Assembly: GCF_023101765.2 (NCBI RefSeq)
Contig: NC_064231.1
Location: 4,230,501-4,294,500, forward strand
DNA: 64,000 nucleotides
Direction: 5' to 3'
From: Spodoptera frugiperda
Taxonomy: Eukaryota > Arthropoda > Insecta > Lepidoptera > Noctuidae
Part shown: one piece after another, positions 11,501-22,126 of the stretch
Numbering within the stretch: position 1 is the stretch's first letter
Layout: each line of letters starts with the position of its first letter
Made by a program: the position numbers and the translations under genes
Notes under the pieces: model-generated
What the model was told of the DNA's origin: nothing
The model's database searches: none
The model's input: only the letters and a program-made list of their open reading frames with translations

Positions 11501-12235
11501 TAGAAATAATTCTGTTTTTTTTTCTGTGTTTCATGTTTAACCCGTTTTATTTTATTTTAAAGATTAACTAAAGATTTAAAAAAATCGTTAAGATTGATCA
11601 GTATTCTTCAATCTTTTTTTTGGTATTCTTTTCTTTATTCTAGGCATTACGGTTCAGTAGCTATATAGGTTTTTTGTTACGATGAACTTGCGAGTCGCGC
11701 GCGGTTCGGATGCCGTGCGCGGCTGGACGTTAGAGAGATAAACGGTCGCGCGGGCCGGACGTTTGAGTGGTTATATGATGCACCACTAGGTTTCTTTTTT
11801 AATTCACTCATTCTTTGAGAAATACTCTAAAAGGTAATTGATACACACAAATACCACAGCGGGAAAGTAAACAATAGGAGCGTCGAAGCGCGCGTAACTG
11901 ACTGACGACGACGCGACGTGACGACAAAACTTAGTTGCCGCCACCGCGCTAGCCGCGCCTCTACCCCGGCGGCAGGGATCTCCGGAATCTATTGCATGCA
12001 AAGTAACATCCGACGCTCGAGAACGACGCAACGACGCAACAAACGCGCAATATTGCATAATACGAGTATATCGATGCTTGTGTTGTGCAATATAATCTAT
12101 TACAGATCAGCATTTAATTCTTAATCGTTGATATGTTATTGTCTTTATTTATTTAAAAATTCTGAGATCCCGCGCCCCTTGTAACTACGCGCCCCTAGGC
12201 ACGTGCCTAGTTTGCCTTATGGATAATCCGCCTCT

Positions 12236-12243
12236 GGGGAAAG
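12236..12243. repeat. hAT target-site duplication, right
   Basis: GGGGAAAG, identical to 9983-9990. The first G could also be counted as the last base of the inverted repeat. Confidence 0.85.
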
Positions 12244-12380
12244 TCGTTTAATTCCTTCTCCCGCCTAGGGTAAGGCGAGAGGGAGTGTTCTGACACTATC
12301 TCTATCCTAAGAGTCTGCTCTTACTGACTAAAAATTATAACCAATCCGTTCCTACTGCAGTTCTTCGAGCAGGAGCCTCA

Positions 12381-12960
12381 ACATAGATCAATAACTATAA
12401 TTCTGAATTCAACAATTGAAACATCTGATTTTCTCTTCTCAGGTCTTCTCAAAACGTCAGGTCTCAGGTTCGTCGGTAAGATTAATCTTTCAATCAGGTC
12501 TGTATAGCCCTGATTGAATTGATTGAGATGAAATTGATTCAGAGAAGTATTTCTCTGAAGATAATACTTTTTATTTGTACGTCCTGTAAAAAGTCAATAC
12601 TACCTAGCTTACCAAGCAATTTGACGTTCAGTGAGTTACACTAGTACCAGGACTCAGGAGACTCGCCTAAATGGTCCATGTAAAGGCCAGTACAGAAAGT
12701 GAAGGAATTAATTGAAAGACGACAGCCAGGCAGCTCAAACGTGGGTAGCTCTGTTGAGTCAGCTGTGTAAGTAGCACGCGGATATACAGACCGTGTCATT
12801 ACTGGATGGAGTTACTGAACATTGCGTTTTGATTTAAAGAGGGATAGAAAAAATATTTACTTCACATGCTAAAAAAGACCAGTGACAAGTAGAGTAGTGA
12901 TATGTTAATTAATATATCAAGGAAAACTTAGACTGAGAACGTCCAGAATAACAAAGGGCT
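12381..12960. other. non-coding stretch, nothing recognised
   Basis: No coding signal. Short AATCAGG/CCTGATT words at about 12493-12520 can pair with each other. Confidence 0.4.
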
Positions 12961-12962
12961 AA

Positions 12963-13196
12963 AACGGACAAAACAACCCAGGAACTTCTGGACAAAAAAA
13001 GTTGGAAAAGAAGGTGTCCAAGCCCAAAGAGGACGATGAAGATGCAGAGATCCAGCTGCGAATGATAACCAACCTGCTTGGTCGCACGCAGGACCCATGT
13101 TTTATGGGAATGGTCAACGTCGACACAGTGAAGGTCTTTCATCCGGAAAATGTCAATGATATTATAGACTACCAACCGGAGCTGCGCACTACCTAG
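12963..13196 (+). pseudogene. coding-like fragment of unknown origin, ending in a SINE
   Basis: An open stretch between stops at 12960 and 13194 reads NGQTTQEPGTSGQKKLEKK, then KPKEDDEDAEIQLRMITNLL, GRTQDPCFMGMVNVDTVKVF and HPENVNDIIDYQPELRTT. There is no ATG at its head. Base composition is richer in G and C than the surroundings, and the acidic-then-globular pattern looks protein-like. The last residues come from the family A SINE that begins at 13176, whose CCTAG supplies the stop. I do not recognise the protein. It may be a processed-gene remnant, an exon of a gene outside the window, or a piece of an unrecognised mobile element. The opposite-strand 118-codon frame at 12909-13265 is taken as its shadow. 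Confidence 0.4.
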
Positions 13197-13245
13197 CAGG
13201 TTTACCGGGGCTCCGGTTCGAAAAGCAGAAGTAAGAAGATGATTT
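13176..13245 (+). repeat. family A SINE-like repeat, truncated
   Basis: CCGGAGCTGCGCACTACCTA, GTTTACCGGGGCTCCGGTTC and AAAGCAGAAGTAAGAAGATG match the family head. The CAGTAAGAGTC core is missing, so the copy is cut short. Confidence 0.8.
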
Positions 13246-15714
13246 TCACCACATAAAAGAGACATACATTTCCATATTAATACTTATTTTTTCCATGCTT
13301 GAAATATCTAAATGATTGCAAAACTACACTGTGATTGAAATTTTTCTGTCACTTCCAGCATTTCTAAGTCTGTCCACACGGTACACTAACCCATACCTGC
13401 AACCCTTCCACGCGACCCAGATTTTTTATTTCGCTACAGAGAGAATGAAATTGCTCGTAGTGGGTACTCGGGCTTTTTTTATTTATACATGGCAACACTT
13501 TGTTTTTCGTATTATGCTTGTTGAATAGGCATTGCTGGCAATAATAGGAGAGCACAAAGCTTCTGTTCTAGTGTTACTAAATGGAACAGGGAAGTTGGTC
13601 GTGGTAATTTACGTTCTTTATATTTTCTCATTTTGAAAAAATAGTGCGGCACCAATTTCGGTTTGAAATTAAAGCTGGTGCTTCGTGTATTAAAAATGTT
13701 CTGTTTATTCAGCGGCTGTATATTGGTTGCGTTGTGTTGCAATATATTTTTGTTTATCACTCGTTCGTGAGTTTAATTAAGTTTTACCGAGTGTGAGGGC
13801 TTCATAGATTAAACTAGCATTTGTTTACTCCACAATATTTCAAGCACCTTGTAGAATTACACGATGATTCAATCCTTAATATACCTACAATCACATAGAG
13901 ACCTCTTCATTAATATCTCATAGAACGTGAATTTATAATAATTTATAGCCATTTCTACTAAGAACCGATCACGTAATCTGTCTTCACAAATATTTTGAAT
14001 GGTATAATCTTAATGGAAACCCAGTTCACCCAACCTTGTCCAAAGCTTTGGGTTTTAGTTAAAACACTATTCAATACAAGAGCCGAATATGCAAAATGGA
14101 TTAATTTGCAAACCATTTGCCACTTGTGAAACTCATCGAGCGAGTGCCTTTCAAGATATCGTCAATATCAGGGATAGTTTCATAATCTGATTAAGATTTT
14201 CTCGTTATGGTGAATCGAGTATTTTGAGTAAATATTGGACAACTTGGATAGTATTTCTAACTACATTAAAATCAATTAAGTCCAACAATTTTTAACCTTT
14301 CATCTTTATTTTCTTATTGTCGTTGTAATTTCTGGATTATCGATAGTAGCAATTACATGATGGCGATCGATTCTGACAGTGTATAGTAATGTTATGTAAA
14401 ATCATTCTGTTTCTTAAACTTATTACAATTTTCCGTTAAGGTATATTAAGGTTTAATATCCGACATTAAACGTTATGGAGGGCAAAAGTGACCGTGCTAA
14501 TGGAGGATTTGCCTTCAACGGATTTTTGTTAGCATTCAGTCTTAACTACCTACTATCATTTTATTACATGACAATAAACACAACATTTTTACAATTATCC
14601 TAACGTCCAATATCGAACACACATACAACACTTTACATACCACCGTCTAAACACTTGCACACTAAACAATCGTGTAGCAGATTAGAGGGATGATATTTAG
14701 GGACAAACGGATCGATGTCCGGCATTAGGGACTAAGGTCTCTTTGTCCTATCCGTACCATGTTTACGGTGTTGATCGGTGCTGGTATTGTGCACAGCGTT
14801 GTGCCTTGAGCCGTGAACGGAGTGTCCGTGTCGCAAGCTGTGTCTGATTGTGTATTTGGTGGTTGGATCCAATTCAATGTCTTGGAATGTTTAGGGGATA
14901 CTGTTGTTGGTAGATTTGCTGAAATTGTCCAAAATCTATTTGTAAAAATGACCATAATGACTGTTGGATGCTGCACTTCTCATTTGTGATTAGATCGTAT
15001 TTGAAAAAGATAAAAAAAATAGATAGATTTCTATGTCAATTATATTCATCTGGGTCGGTTTGAGATGAAAAGACAAAATATGTAGCTACACTGTATTATT
15101 AAATAGTAGCTAATAATCCATTTCTGATTTCTACATACTGTACAGTATAAAATATTAATCATAAAAGCCAAAAAATATTCCAGAATATTCACAAAACTCC
15201 CATTATCCCTACCTTCACAAATAACCACGCAATTACATCCACATCCATACAGGTTCACCTACCGTATAAAGGAATACCTCGTAAGAGTCTTATTTATCCA
15301 ACCACGAAGTCTTTAAACCAGATCTCCAGACCAATTTCATACGATTCAGACATAAGATTACTCATGTGTGTATAGGATATCCGTAGGGAGCCGGTACGTG
15401 GCACGATGCATCAAAATTGGTAGCGGATGAGACGGTCCAGTGCACGATATTATCTGCGGCACGGTCCGATCTGGGTGCCTTATAAACTACATATAGACTC
15501 GTATGTGTATCTATGTGTGTGGGGTAGCTAAATACGAGATTTCGCCATTTGACTGTGAACCTATTTGGGATTATTGGTGCTGAATTGGGGTGTATCTGAT
15601 TGTTTTGTAATGTGATATATCTTATATCATATTGAGCATGACTGCTTAGTTACTATGTTAGTTGTATCTCTATAACTCTAATAGTATGTATATGCCAATT
15701 TGTGTTAGGGTTTT
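13246..15714. other. long non-coding stretch
   Basis: No supported gene. Open frames of 63-83 codons at 13316-13760 (both strands) and 14725-14976 (-) have no family resemblance and no splice support. No repeat family is recognised. Confidence 0.4.
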
Positions 15715-16022
15715 TATGATATAAGCCGGTTACCAAGCTTACGGATCACCTGATGGTAAGCAATCGCCGTCGCCCGTGGACACCCGAAACACTAGAAGCG
15801 TTATAAGTGCGTTGCCGGCCTTTTGACAGCTACGAATTTAAGGATTGTTGGGAAATAAGGGATAAGATTGGGGAGGGGCATAATTAGACCTCCGGTAACC
15901 TCACTCATATATCGAAACACAATATAAGCGTTGCTTCACGTCGGTTTTCTGTGAGGCCGTGGTATCACTCCAGTCGAGCCGATCCAGTCGTGCTAACAAG
16001 CACGGCTCTCGCACATTCAATC
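15715..16022 (+). repeat. dispersed repeat L, long copy 1
   Basis: GGATCACCTGATGGTAAGCA, ACACCCGAAACACTAGAAGC, AAGTGCGTTGCCGGCC, CCTCCGGTAACCTCACTCAT and GAGGCCGTGGTATCACTCC all recur at 37266-37553. Shorter inverse copies of its first part are at 27135, 39263, 41480 and 52075. This is one of the commonest interspersed texts in moth genomes. It probably derives from a non-LTR element 3' region, but I cannot name the class. Confidence 0.8.
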
Positions 16023-17173
16023 AGTTACTTTGTGATATGATATACTAAAGCATACCCATGCATATTCATCTACAAAGTCTTAAGTAACAACGTTGACTAA
16101 TAATGATACCTAAATGCTAGCAAACTAAAGTAAACCAGTATCTCCGAATTATGTTATAGACGATCCCCAACTACTATAGAACTTATTTAGCCTTTATATT
16201 AGTCTGACCCTTTACAAAATTTATTTCAGAATCGATCAGAAGTGCCCAGGTGTCGTTCACGATTACTAGGACGACATGACATACAGAAATCTGTAGGGTA
16301 GGTACTAAAATGTACCTGAACATTTTGCTTCTATACAGAATGAAAATGAACGGCGGGATATTGGTTTGCCTAAATATAGGCTCGCCTGTCAATACAAGCA
16401 CCGGAGATAGATTTTCGTCGCTGTTTCTAAGGTAACTATTACTTAGGTATATTTCGGAGTAATATTAGATGATCTTGTTAGGTAATATTATAAAAATAAT
16501 TATGATATTGGGTCTAATTTGTTTAGAAATAATTACTGAGAAAAAATGTATATAGAAAGTTTTTATCTTATTCACTATTTCTATGGATAAAGAAATTCCC
16601 GGTTTAAACTACACCACTACTTATATTCCACATCTAACGTATTTCCCGGAATAAGTTGCATGGTCGACGATCCCGGCGGGATTCCTAGAATTCCCGGGAC
16701 GAGTCAACCCTTTAAATATATCTAGTGTGGGGTCTCAAAATGGAGTATTTACTTGTGAACGGTGAAGTGTTATGCTGAGTTACTTGTTCATATTTGTGTT
16801 GGGATCCACCGGGATATTGTTATCGCAGATCCTATAGCCTTCGAGCCAATAAACTAAACGCTACGGGCCGGAAAATTAAATGTAATCCGATCGAAATGAA
16901 AATGTAAAAAAGGTTCAGTTTTATATTTTTTTACGTTCTAATTTTTTTGTGGAATTTTCCGGATTGTGTTGCTGAGTTTTTATAAGTTTAGTATAGGTGC
17001 ACGTGCCTTTTACAATATGTTTATTTCTATAGTAGATTAAGGACATAACAAGATGTTACAAATACCTATATAAAATGACAGCTACTGCCTGAAATCATTC
17101 ATTCTTTGTGGTGTTAAACAATACTTGTGTTAATTACGATAGAGGGAAGCCTGTTTTACTATGATTAGTTCTG
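16023..17173. other. non-coding stretch, nothing recognised
   Basis: The 72-codon minus frame at 16183-16401 has no family resemblance. No repeat was identified. Confidence 0.4.
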
Positions 17174-17283
17174 CCAACTCGTATTGAGTAAGCGTGGTGA
17201 TTAATGGTCAAACCTCTTGTTCTCCGTTAGAGAAGATGCTTGTGGTCAGCAGTGGTTACTTATATCCTGTTGATGATGATGAT
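17174..17283 (+). repeat. Jockey-like LINE 3'-end fragment J, copy 1
   Basis: CAACTCGTATTGAGTAAGCG then GTGGTGATTAATGGTCAAAC and TGTGGTCAGCAGTGG, ending in a GAT microsatellite. It matches 23107-23200 and the moth LINE tail text with CCGCATTGG, AGCGTGGTGGA and CCCAGCAGTGGG (from memory). Fully non-coding. Confidence 0.6.
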
Positions 17284-17699
17284 AAATTCTGAAAAGTATT
17301 GTTGCACTCTAAAGGTCTTTGACCAACGAGCCAGTAGCATTTTGACAATAGGAAAATTTACTTCCGAATCGAAAAAAGGTAATATAATTATAAAGCTATA
17401 CAATTCAATCCCGAGGTAACCTACTTTTCTAAGAGAGGGAATAAGTCAAAATTAAAAACGCGTTTCTCGTCAATTAATTAAACAAGGAAAGGGCCGGCTC
17501 TAAATAATATAAAGGTCGTTAGGGTGCAGTCGAAGCATCATTATCTACAGGATGGGGTGTGGTGCCACTGTCAGCGGTATTGGTGAAAACAATGAACGCA
17601 GCGTTTGTAGGATTAGGTTATAAGTAATAAACGCTAGTGTATCAAGTATTTTTTGGTTACTCGTTTAAAAATGGATTCCTTATTAGCAGATATAATAAT
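17284..17699. other. non-coding stretch, nothing recognised
   Basis: No coding signal or known repeat. Confidence 0.4.
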
Positions 17700-17806
17700 T
17701 TAAAAATCGCTTTGTCGTGTGTCGCGGAATGCTGCTCATGAACATGATCCTCTAGCATGGCTTGAAACTAGTCAAGTTCCTCGTCAAAGTAGTTACGTGA
17801 GTAAGC
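17700..17806 (+). repeat. dispersed repeat X, copy 1
   Basis: GTCGCGGAATGCTGCTCATG, TCTAGCATGGCTTGAAACTA, GTCAAGTTCCTCGTCAAA and GTTACGTGAGTAAG match 55960-56077 closely, and match the reverse complement of 18856-18944. Class unknown. I recall this text as common in moths. Confidence 0.75.
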
Positions 17807-18139
17807 CTAAATACTAAACATAGTAATATTAAAAAAAAAACATATTTCGAAAATGGAATCACCGGTCTCGACATCAAATAAAAACATTTTGATTTGGGAA
17901 CAGAGTTACAAAAGAAGTGCAAATAATCCGCGTGCGTTTCCTATGACGTTCAAAAATCGCTGTCACTAATACCACAACATAACATGAACGAATATTCCTT
18001 TTATTTTTTAGACGAAGCAATTAAAACCGGGGACCTCTTCAAAGAGTGAAAAGGGGTCCGAATGAAAAATTTAAGTGATTATTGATACAAAGAATTAATT
18101 ATGAGATCTTCATGAGGACTAGATATTCGAATTACGTGA
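17807..18139. other. non-coding stretch, nothing recognised
   Basis: No coding signal or known repeat. Confidence 0.4.
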
Positions 18140-18290
18140 ATCATGTAATAGGATTGGATGTCTTCAAGGCCAGAGTGAATAGGCTGTTTCTAGCCAGACT
18201 TGTTCCATCTTCGAGCACTTACCTAGAGGTGAGATCGCGGTCAAATGTCTGTCTAGTTTTAGACAAAAAAGGTGGTGAGTCTTTTGCCAT
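18140..18290 (+). pseudogene. LINE ORF2 C-terminus and 3' end, degenerate
   Basis: VFKARVNRLFLARLVPSS is the tail of a non-LTR retrotransposon reverse-transcriptase protein as I know it from moths. It is followed by the matching 3' text ACTTACCTAGAGGTGAGATC then GCGGTCAAATGTCTGTCTAG. The conserved form I remember has CTTACCATCAGGTGAGATTG and CAAGCGCTTGCCT. Only the last part of the element is left. Confidence 0.55.
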
Positions 18291-18855
18291 ATATCGGACA
18301 CAATTCCAAATACTGAGCTGTCACTTAAACATTAAAAAAATCCAATAAATTTTATACAATTTTGACCAGTTATCACGACACATATAAAAACAAAATCTTT
18401 TGAGAACCTTGCTTGGTAGTCCCACTACCCACTTACAACTCGACCAAGTACCAACGAAATTACGGTTCCTTGATTAATCCCAATCAAATTCAGCACACGA
18501 TCCTGAAACGAAAAAAAGGTTGGAAATCTCGAAAGCTGTTCTTGTCCTCAATCCAGAACAAATTATAATCTGGGTCTAAGTAAAGGAGCTCATAGCAGGA
18601 GTTTATTACAGCAGCGTGTGACGTCACGTTCCAGCGGCGCAGGCAATTTGTCAGGCCAGCGAGCAACTCGAGCACTCAATAAGCAACCAGCCAGGTGCGA
18701 TATTAAACTGAACGCAACAAGTTACGAAATACTTTGTATGTAGGACGAAAGTGAGTGAGAAATTTCTTTTTTTGAATAGGTAAATATAAGAAAATATAGA
18801 TATGTAGTGGTAATTTTGACGATTTTGATGAAAATCATCTGTTTTGTTTGAAAAT
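18291..18855. other. non-coding stretch with a CRE-type palindrome
   Basis: Exact TGACGTCA at 18619-18626 inside a GC-richer patch, CAGCGTGTGACGTCACGTTC. No gene is seen. Confidence 0.4.
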
Positions 18856-18944
18856 TTACTCACGTAACTGTTTGTCGGGGTAACTCGATTAGTTTCAAGC
18901 TACTCTAGGGGCTCATAGTCGTGAGCAGCATTGCATGGTATGAA
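18856..18944 (-). repeat. dispersed repeat X, copy 2 (inverse)
   Basis: TTACTCACGTAACTG, then CTCGATTAGTTTCAAGC, GGGGCTCATAGTCGTGAGCA and GCATTGCATG. This is the reverse complement of the text at 17700 and 55960, with moderate divergence. Confidence 0.65.
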
Positions 18945-19785
18945 AAACGACGTGAGTGTCGTGTTCCTAACCGCCAACCGTTCATTGGTAGGTCATAAAT
19001 TGCATGTTTCGCAGATGACAAACTGTGTTTACCGATGGCCAAGCAAATGCTGTCTTCTAAAACCTTTTAGCATAAAAATCTAGATCCTTCTAAAAATTTC
19101 AATGTAATCCAAACTTCTTATATAGAATACTTAGCAATTTAGCTAAGAATCTAAATGTTTTGCACTTCAGCTATTTACGGATTTACGCTTCAAAAACTAC
19201 TCTGTACCCTCTCAAAAGTTTAGAACCTTCCGATCTTTGGAAAATACCTTCGGAACATAATAATAAGAAAAGAAAATCATCTGTAGACAGTTTAAGTGTA
19301 AAGTTCCTCTACTTAGGACGAACTTGGAACAAAATCCGATGATTCGGAAACGCTTAGTGAACTCCCAAACATTTTAAGTACTGTGTTCGTAAACCTATTA
19401 ACATATTGGAGGCTTCAATTGCCATGCGAAGTTCCCAGGGAGCGTTGTGGAACTTTATAGAAGTTTTCGAGCGTGTATAAGTATTGAAAAAGGATATTAT
19501 TATAATGTTTACTATGGAATTATTGTGTTGATTGCAGAGAGTGCTTATATTTCGCTATTAACCCTAAGTCTGTCGTTTAAAGTCAAAATAATCTTTGTTA
19601 AAATGTAATAGTTTGTCCTACCGAAGAATCGAAGAGAACTTTCCTTGTATAGGTATAATGCTTTGTTGCCTTGAGGATATGCTATGCTACGTAGCTGTGG
19701 ATGTGTTTGGCTTCTACCAATCATATTCGTTGGTACACATAGCTTAACATAGGTATTTAAGACATCTAAGACACGTTTTTTATAT
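18945..19785. other. non-coding stretch, nothing recognised
   Basis: The open frame at 19160-19342 has no family resemblance. Confidence 0.4.
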
Positions 19786-20015
19786 AGGAAGATGCATGCT
19801 TTGGATGCGTGCTATGCATATGTGCTATGTATAAGCAGTATAAGTACATATGTTATGTATGATTTACTACCATTCCCTACTATCACTATATTGCATACGC
19901 GCTGAGCATCTTCCTCGTGCAGCTACTTTGCGGCGGCACCGTATCCGTAGAAATGGTCACATATTTTCACAGCTTATTTATTACATCCTTGCAGCATAGC
20001 TACATAACACATCTC
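19786..20015. repeat. dispersed repeat G (GATGCGTGCTATG type)
   Basis: GGATGCGTGCTATGCATATG, TATAAGTACATATGTTATGT, TATTGCATACGCGCTGAGCA, CTTCCTCGTGCAGCTACTTT and CCGTATCCGTAGAAATGGTC follow the order of an interspersed text I recall from several moth genomes. This is the only copy noticed here. The class is unknown. Confidence 0.5.
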
Positions 20016-20533
20016 TGGTACAAAAACACCCTATTTACCAAGGTCTTCATAAAATAATATATCTGCCCTATGAAAAATGTTTTTCTATAGAGCAGTAACA
20101 CTAAATATTTAGTGTAACTATGATGGCAGTAACTCACCCTCACTTATCTTCAACGAATATTTCATCTTAATATACCTATAGCATCAATCTCAATACAATC
20201 GATTATCCCTCTTTTCTTTTTATATACCGTCTACCAAAACCTACAAGCTAATATAAACCTTGTCCTTAACCATACAGGGTTGAAATTGCCTATTTTTCTG
20301 GATCTTAAATTCTGGGCTGGTTTGTGCATGTCAGTGACGTGTTACGTCAGCCGCGATTCTCTTTTGTTCGTCGATAATGTGGTGTGACGTCACGAGGGGA
20401 ACCCACAGGAAATTTTCTTCTCGGGGTATATTTTTAATTTCCTTTAATGGAACCCTTAGTTTTCTTAAGAGGTTTTTGTTATGTTAGTTTGTGAATTTTG
20501 GTAAAATAGTTCGCCATCTTATTTTTTCTTTAT
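20016..20533. other. non-coding stretch with a CRE-type palindrome
   Basis: Exact TGACGTCA at 20385-20392 with a TTACGTCA near-match at 20342-20349. No open frame of note. Confidence 0.4.
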
Positions 20534-20672
20534 TATTAGCTTCTGCCAGCGTCTTCACCTGCGTTCCCGTGGAATAAAAGGATTTCATCAAAATCCGTTC
20601 AGTAGTTTCATGTGATTGACGTACAAACATGTAAACATCCAAACAACCTCTCACATTTATAATATTAGAGTG
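20534..20672 (+). repeat. RTE-like LINE 3'-end fragment, copy 2
   Basis: TTAGCTTCTGCCAGCGTCTT, AAAATCCGTTCAGTAGTTTC, ATGTGATTGACGTACAAACA and the tail CATTTATAATATTAGAGTG agree with the copy at 26897. The ATTTATAATATTAGT end is a hallmark of this 3' end in insects (from memory). Confidence 0.7.
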
Positions 20673-21249
20673 ATAAACGTTACAAGGAAACTCATGTATG
20701 ACCATTATTACTCAGTAGTAAAGTAACATCATCGGTGAAGTTTGTTTTTTTCTCTTAGGTATATATTTCTAACCCATTGGCTTACTGAAAACTGAAGAAC
20801 GTGACTAATACGTATTGGCATCTAAAATACCTTTTCAACAATCTTATTTCTGACTTTTAAACTTCAACACTTTTGGCAAGTCACTTCTTCTAACAAAAAA
20901 ATCTATATAATGCAAAAAATATTTCGGTTATTTCCAAATGCTAAGATTGGAAGTTTCCCAAAGAATGGGAGGCGGTTGATCATCAAGTTTTATATTCATC
21001 CATTAATAACTTAACATCGTGTACTGAGTGCTTTCTTATGTCTTTAACGCGAGGAGGAGCATTTTTCTTCCGCACTGAAAGATGGGCGCGGTACAAGGTA
21101 CGGGATTATAGCGAGTGTGTTTTGATTTTCTATTTGAGAATGCTGTTTTTTAGTAAGGATTTCTGCTCGATATAAATAAAACTATGTTTTATAATGAGTG
21201 TGTCAGTTGTTTTTTTCTATAGATTAAATTAAAGAATGAATACCTTTTT
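20673..21249. other. non-coding stretch, nothing recognised
   Basis: No coding signal or recognised repeat. Confidence 0.4.
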
Positions 21250-21395
21250 AAGGGGGAAAATCATCAATTACTTCCCGCCTTGTGCGAGGCGAGTGGAAGT
21301 GTCAAACTCTTACTGACTAAAACACCCTGTTCCTACTCTGCTTCTTTCCGAGCCAGAGCCCCAGTAACCCGCTAAGGCAGTCCGCAGTTACGGCA
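21250..21395 (-). repeat. family A SINE-like repeat, minus strand
   Basis: AAGGGGGAAAATCATCAATT, ACTTCCCGCC, CTCTTACTGACTAAAACACC, TTCCTACTCTGCTTC, GAGCCAGAGCCCCAGTAACC and GCAGTCCGCAGTTACGG run the full body in reverse order. This copy shows the uninterrupted tail junction that the hAT element splits at 9990. Confidence 0.85.
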
Positions 21396-22018
21396 AGAAT
21401 AAATACTTACCATAAAATTGAAGAAAATGTTCTGTTATGAATTAAAATAGGTTGAATATGAGTATGTGTTCAAATTAAATATTTTACTTATAGTCACTAA
21501 AATTTTCACGTTTTTCATTCATACATTATATGTATAACTAGAAAACCTAAACACCGTTCTCTTTTACCCGCTACCGCTTATAACACAAACCATACCAAAA
21601 GCAGGGGAGACGAATGACGGTGAATCAATTAGTTTTTGCAAAACTTTTTGTCCGTCACTTCATTATCATTGCTGAATAAGAAAGATGAAAACGTCATGAA
21701 TATATTACATGAAATACGTTGTTTTAATTTTGTCATACTGCAACCATTGTTGGGAGGGAAGGGAATGAGAGAATTGGCAAAGATCTTCGTCTCTTAGACG
21801 GGAAATATAAAGATAGGTTTATTGCTTTGGTAATTGTAGTTGGTTTTTTGTTTGTAGGTTATAAAATTTTATGTTTTGTATTGTTTCAAAATGTGAGAGT
21901 ACGGTATTCGAATAGGTTTGTCGTAGTCACATAGAAAAACGGGTATTTTTTGGTGTAAAGATTGATATCAGTTATAAATAATACTACAATATTATGTTTA
22001 CTCATTCTTAATATTTTA
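21396..22018. other. non-coding stretch, nothing recognised
   Basis: No coding signal or recognised repeat. Confidence 0.4.
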
Positions 22019-22126
22019 GGGAACAGAGAGTAAAGTTCCCTAAGAAGAGGAGGATCCTTCGACCAGGCAAGGTGATCATGCCTGGTGGACTTTCTGCCCC
22101 ATTGTTGTTTGTTGGGATTTTCTATC
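22019..22126 (-). repeat. dispersed repeat Z, copy 1 (inverse)
   Basis: The reverse complement of this stretch matches 56725-56838. Shared blocks are GATAGAAAATCCCAA, ACAACA, TGGGCAGAAAG, GATCACC, GCCTGGT, AGGATCCTCC, TTCTTAG and ACTTTACTC. About 100 bp long, class unknown. Confidence 0.7.

Larger units (their letters stand above)
9991..12235 (+). mobile_element. degenerate hAT transposon carrying a P-element-like segment
   Basis: The left end is CAGTGGCGGATTAAAGG. The right end, reverse-complemented, is CAGAGGCGGATTATCC, so 12 of the first 13 bases agree (the last right-end G may belong to the duplication). An exact 8-bp duplication GGGGAAAG flanks it. Length is about 2.25 kb. Inside, in the same orientation, lie a P/THAP9-like transposase piece (10296-10713) and the C-terminal half of a hAT transposase (10714-11500). 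The BED zinc finger and N-terminal half expected of an autonomous hAT are absent. The right subterminal region (11690-12035) is markedly GC-rich with many CGACG words, and contains a perfect CTAGGCACGTGCCTAG palindrome at 12195-12210. The element cannot encode its own transposase. Confidence 0.88.
9960..12380 (-). repeat. family A SINE-like repeat, minus strand, split by a hAT insertion
   Basis: The right part (12244-12380) is a minus-strand family A copy: CTTCTCCCGCCTAGG, GTTCTGACACT, CTTACTGACTAAAAAT, GTTCCTACTGCAG, TCGAGCAGGAGCCTC. Its distal tail, T-rich then GTGGGGAAAG, lies at about 9965-9990, on the other side of the hAT element. Other minus copies, such as 21250, run GGGGGAAAATCATCAATTAC straight into the CCCGCC block, so the hAT landed in this junction. 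The SINE therefore predates the hAT insertion. Confidence 0.75.

Noticed and set aside
12909..13265. 118-codon open frame, minus strand
   Set aside because: Runs antisense through the coding-like fragment and the SINE. It looks like a shadow of the plus-strand reading.
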